Part shown: piece after piece, positions 60,904-64,000 of the stretch
Layout of the letters: every line of letters starts with the position of its first letter
Numbering within the stretch: position 1 is the first letter of the stretch
Assembly (NCBI GenBank): GCA_015067145.1
Contig: SVNA01000005.1
Span: 23,174 to 87,173 of the forward strand
DNA: 64,000 nt
From: Oscillospiraceae bacterium
GTDB taxonomy: Bacteria; Bacillota; Clostridia; Oscillospirales; Ruminococcaceae
Direction of reading: 5' to 3'
Notes under the pieces: model-generated
Databases searched by the model: none
What the model was told of the DNA's origin: nothing
What the model saw: the letters and a program-made list of their open reading frames with translations, nothing else
Program-made: the position numbers and the translations under genes

Positions 60904-62762
60904 TGTACAGTGAGAAAAAAGTTGTGAGTTACAGAAATCTGCGTGGTGTGGATTTCTCCCGCTCAGAGTCTCTGGTGGATAAAAATCACTCGCCGTACTG
61001 TCTCAATATGATGCCTGACAGCAGTATAAACCCTGTGAAACGCCCCGGCTGGCAGACGAAATACTCCCTCAGTGAAGAGATATACAATATCTGGTTCTGC
61101 ACTATAAAAGGCAAGAAATATATGCTGTGTCACTGCGGTGACAAAATTTACAGGCTTGGCGATGAGGCAGTTTTGCTCACAGAGGGCATCGGCAAAGGCA
61201 AAGGCTGCGGTTTTTATGCAATAAGCGGAGATAAAGGATATTTTTATATTCTGACCACAGAAGAACTTCTCCGTTTTGATGGTGAAAAGACGGAAAGAGT
61301 TTCAGATTTTGGTTATGCCCCGCTGGTTACAATCGCAAAAGGGCCTCAGGGCGGAGGTGAAAGCTATGAGGATATCAATCTGCTGTCGGAAGTACGCAGA
61401 GAGAGTTTTATCGGTACAGAAGAGGAACTGATTTATCAGCTTGGCACAGATAACATCAGCGGGGTGGAAAAGGTGGAAAGTCTGCAGGAAGACGGCTCCT
61501 ATACAACGCTGACAAAGGACACAGACTACACAGTGGATGATACACTTGGCAAAATCACCTTTGTTTCTGCAAAGCCGACACCGCTTTCGGGCCATGACAA
61601 TATTATTGTGACATACAGGAAAAAGGTGGAAGGCTACAGGGAGCAGATTGAAAAATGCACCATCAGCACAGGATTTGGCCTTGGCGGTGAAAACAGGATT
61701 TTCCTCAGCGGCAATCCTCTCTGCCCCGAAAAGGACTTCTGGAGCGATGTGCACAGACCGGAGTATTTTCCTGACCTTAACTATGCAGTTGTCGGCAGCG
61801 GTCAGACAGCTGTTATGGGCTATCTCAGGCTGGGCGAATATCTGGGCATAGTAAAGGAAAGCAACGGTCAGGACACCTCTCTTTTTCTGCGGCGTGCGGA
61901 AAAGAAGGAGAATGGTGATGCACTGTTTACGGTGCACAGTGGTATAAGCGGTGTAGGTGCCATAAGCAAAAACTGCTTTGCGGTTCTCGGTGACGAGCCG
62001 CTGTTTTTATCGTCCCGCGGGATTTTTGCGGTGGCAAACAGCACCATCACCAGCGAAAAGGTAATAGCCAACCGTTCCTATCAGGTGGATGCAAAGCTGG
62101 TAAAAGAAGATAATCTGGCTGATGCAGTTGCCTGTGTGTGGAAGGATTTCTATATTCTGTCGGTGAACGGCAACTGTTATCTTCTGGACAGCCGACAGAT
62201 TGCCCCGGCGAAGAGCGGAGAGAAAAACTCCCGATACGAGGCATATTTCTGGAATAATGTGGCGGCCAGGTCCTTTGCGGTGGATGGAGATACCCTTTGG
62301 TTTGGCACGGCTGACGGGCATATACGCTTTTTTAAAAATGAAGATATAGGCAATGAATGCTATTCCGATGATGGGGCAGCCATATATGCTGTGTGGAAAA
62401 CTGCTGTTGAGGATGAGGGATGTATCGAAAGATTTAAAACTCTCATGCGGAAAGGTTGTCTTGTATCGCTGAAACCTTTTGAAACATCCAGCTGCAAGGT
62501 GTACTACAGTGTTGACGGTGGCAGGGAACAGCTTGTGTCGGCAGTTCTGCTTGATATCACAGGGGCATTTGAAAAGGTGGATTTTTCCCGCTTCACTTTC
62601 TACACCAATACAAATCCTCAGGAGCTGTATTTCAATAAAAGACAGAAAAGGTACAAGCGTATCCAGCTGATATTTGAAAACGACCAGCCAGACGAAGGCT
62701 TTGGCCTGATGGAAATCGTGAAGACATACAAAATAATCGGACACAGCAAAAACAGGAGGTAA
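60903..62762 (+). CDS. Putative tail hub / DNA-stabilisation protein (podovirus-type)
   Basis: A 619-aa beta-rich protein: KVVSYRNLRGVDFSRSESLV at the start, then many short beta repeats with KYMLCHCGDKIYRL and similar blade-like stretches. It resembles the beta-propeller tail proteins of podoviruses. The start overlaps the connector stop (TGATG) with GGAGGTG 7 nt upstream. No tape-measure gene is found between capsid and this gene, which again suits a short-tailed phage. Family call is tentative. Confidence 0.6.
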   Translation: MYSEKKVVSYRNLRGVDFSRSESLVDKNHSPYCLNMMPDSSINPVKRPGWQTKYSLSEEIYNIWFCTIKGKKYMLCHCGDKIYRLGDEAVLLTEGIGKGKGCGFYAISGDKGYFYILTTEELLRFDGEKTERVSDFGYAPLVTIAKGPQGGGESYEDINLLSEVRRESFIGTEEELIYQLGTDNISGVEKVESLQEDGSYTTLTKDTDYTVDDTLGKITFVSAKPTPLSGHDNIIVTYRKKVEGYREQIEKCTISTGFGLGGENRIFLSGNPLCPEKDFWSDVHRPEYFPDLNYAVVGSGQTAVMGYLRLGEYLGIVKESNGQDTSLFLRRAEKKENGDALFTVHSGISGVGAISKNCFAVLGDEPLFLSSRGIFAVANSTITSEKVIANRSYQVDAKLVKEDNLADAVACVWKDFYILSVNGNCYLLDSRQIAPAKSGEKNSRYEAYFWNNVAARSFAVDGDTLWFGTADGHIRFFKNEDIGNECYSDDGAAIYAVWKTAVEDEGCIERFKTLMRKGCLVSLKPFETSSCKVYYSVDGGREQLVSAVLLDITGAFEKVDFSRFTFYTNTNPQELYFNKRQKRYKRIQLIFENDQPDEGFGLMEIVKTYKIIGHSKNRR

Positions 62763-62764
62763 GG

Positions 62765-63376
62765 ATGAAGATTACAGATTTTGATATAAATGAATATAAC
62801 GTCAAAAGTGCCCCTGATACACTCAAGGCAGAAGGTAATGTTACACCAAGGGATATCAAGCATATTTTTGACCGTCTGCCGGAATTTATTGTACAGAAGT
62901 TCAATGCTTTTGTGGACTATGTGACAGGCAGTTTTTATACAAAGGAACAGACTGACAGTGCTATCTCCCAGAAAGTTACGGAAATAGGTGCAGCGGATAT
63001 GCGTAAATCTGTTTATGATGCCGACAACGACGGGGTTGTAGACAGTGCCATGCGTGCAGTAAGTGCGGAAAATGCATATAGTCTTGGCGGACAGCCTGCC
63101 GAATACTATGCGGGAAAAACTGAGGTTGAAGCAGCACAGCAGACAGCACAGCAGGCATGTAATGCGGCGGAGACAGCACGGGCTGCAGTGGACAGCAAGG
63201 CAGATGCTGGCCATATACATTCGGCAAGCACCATTACCGCCGGTATATTTACAGGTGATGTTGCGGCATATTCAATAAACCGTGCCACAGGCTGTCTGCG
63301 TAATATCGAGGTTCGCACAACAGATGCAAACGGCACTGTGCAGAGTACAAACAAAATTATTATGGTGCGTAAGTAG
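62765..63376 (+). CDS. Putative tail fibre/appendage protein
   Basis: A 203-aa protein: N-terminal helical part (TPRDIKHIFDRLPEFIVQKF), then a coiled-coil stretch (EVEAAQQTAQQACNAAETAR, then DSKADAGHIHSASTITAGIF). AGHIHSASTIT is the kind of segment found in phage fibres before a receptor-binding end. It lies 2 nt after the tail protein gene. Function inferred from context. Confidence 0.6.
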   Translation: MKITDFDINEYNVKSAPDTLKAEGNVTPRDIKHIFDRLPEFIVQKFNAFVDYVTGSFYTKEQTDSAISQKVTEIGAADMRKSVYDADNDGVVDSAMRAVSAENAYSLGGQPAEYYAGKTEVEAAQQTAQQACNAAETARAAVDSKADAGHIHSASTITAGIFTGDVAAYSINRATGCLRNIEVRTTDANGTVQSTNKIIMVRK

Positions 63377-63384
63377 GTGATGTT

Positions 63385-63966
63385 ATGGCGATTTACGATA
63401 ATGACGGAACGGTAAACTGTGAAATCGGCAAACTGTATGACAACGACGGCACAGCCGGTTATCAGACAGGCAAGGCGTATGACAATGACAGCACCGCCCA
63501 TGTTGAAGTTTACAGTGCGGGAGAAACTTTGTATCAGAACGGTATCTGCGGCAGTCTTCTGGGCAGCTTTGTCATCACAAACAGAACCAACACGTCCGGA
63601 TTTAAAATCACTGACACAGATGTGCAGTTTACAGCGGTGTCAACATCTGCACATGGGCCTGTACTTGCGGTGCGTTCGGCAAACAAGATAGATGTAACCG
63701 ATTATTCAGCGATAAACCTTGATACAAGAGTTGCGGAAAATGACGGCATGGGAACATATGTATGCCTGACAACTGCAAATATCAATGTATACAACCCAAC
63801 TGAAATAGTTTCAGGCACACAGGTGACTATAACCAACACATCCAGCCAGAAAAAAACAATAAATGTATCGAAACTGAGCGGAAGCTACTATCTGTGTTTT
63901 GTGCTGGCAGGTGCAATAACTCACGGCAGCAACACGATATATGCAAACAACATAACAATGGAATAG
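63385..63966 (+). CDS. Putative fibre-associated protein with YDNDGT repeats
   Basis: A 193-aa protein starting with three repeats of IYDNDGTVN, LYDNDGTAG, AYDNDSTAH, each about 17 residues long, then a beta-rich domain (SLLGSFVITNRTNTSGFKIT and on). The repeats are rich in Asp/Asn, as calcium-binding loops are, but no known motif is matched. It lies 8 nt after the previous fibre gene. Function unknown. Confidence 0.6.
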   Translation: MAIYDNDGTVNCEIGKLYDNDGTAGYQTGKAYDNDSTAHVEVYSAGETLYQNGICGSLLGSFVITNRTNTSGFKITDTDVQFTAVSTSAHGPVLAVRSANKIDVTDYSAINLDTRVAENDGMGTYVCLTTANINVYNPTEIVSGTQVTITNTSSQKKTINVSKLSGSYYLCFVLAGAITHGSNTIYANNITME

Positions 63967-63976
63967 GAGAAACGAT

Positions 63977-64000
63977 ATGAACATTGAATTTTTGAACGGA
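63977..64000 (+). CDS. Phage gene, 3' truncated by the window end
   Basis: An ATG at 63977 with TAGGAGA 7-8 nt upstream starts MNIEFLNG before the window ends. Nothing further can be said. Confidence 0.5.

Noticed and set aside
1..64000. CRISPR arrays, rRNA genes or replication origins
   Set aside because: No regularly spaced 25-40-bp repeats, rRNA motifs or DnaA-box clusters were seen; the tandem units at 39981 and the 63-bp pair are not CRISPR-like.

Overview
The window looks like a chromosome segment of a spore-forming, anaerobic gut-type Clostridia, probably of the Oscillospiraceae/Acutalibacteraceae kind; the rank is a guess from gene content. The grounds are spoVT-spoVAC-spoVAD-spoVAE, an indolepyruvate:ferredoxin oxidoreductase, purine genes with an archaeal-type IMP cyclohydrolase, strong AAGGAG-type ribosome binding sites and fairly low GC. 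No CRISPR array or rRNA was seen.

Left part (1-27 kb) is mostly core genome. An aryl-pyruvate operon (iorA, cut by the window edge; iorB; phenylacetate-CoA ligase; ACT protein) is followed by an IS200 remnant, a GNAT acetyltransferase, an M24 peptidase homologue that has lost metal ligands, an HTH-membrane protein, an apbE-trmB-flippase block, glycosyltransferases including a GT10 fucosyltransferase, and a lone serine recombinase. Then come a zinc sensor/efflux module with two visible operators, a D,D-carboxypeptidase, asnA, the spoVA operon led by spoVT, and a SipW-type signal peptidase between two small secreted proteins that look like its substrates.

Middle part (27-47 kb) holds tRNA-Arg(ACG) with a duplicated 3' end, a degenerate LCP-like protein, tRNA-Thr(CGT), and a guanine-type purine riboswitch in front of purE-purF-purM-purN-IMP cyclohydrolase-AICAR transformylase-purD-purL. 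Two hairpin-rich spacers interrupt or end the operon; the one after purL is a tandem repeat whose architecture is kept while its inner hairpins change. Glycosyltransferase genes on both strands follow.

Right part (47.2 kb to the end) is a phage-derived region: an ArpU/sigma-like activator and a LexA-like repressor facing apart, then the packaging and head genes (small and large terminase, portal, scaffold, capsid), a connector, a tail protein and fibre-like genes. No tape measure, integrase or replication gene is seen, and the layout is podovirus-like.

The most unusual object is a cargo cassette (about 48.6-54.1 kb) between the repressor and the terminase. A 683-aa protein with a coiled-coil N-terminal part and a glycine-zipper C-terminus overlaps by 47 nt a soluble ~300-aa protein. 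Two further copies follow of only the glycine-zipper tail plus a paralogous partner gene, each keeping the same 47-nt overlap and the same terminator. A 63-bp repeat (one mismatch) with hexamers spaced 10-11 bp, leading into an extended -10, sits before the cassette and again before the terminase. This resembles a polymorphic toxin with orphan tail/immunity modules wired to the phage late promoter; the toxin and immunity roles are inference.
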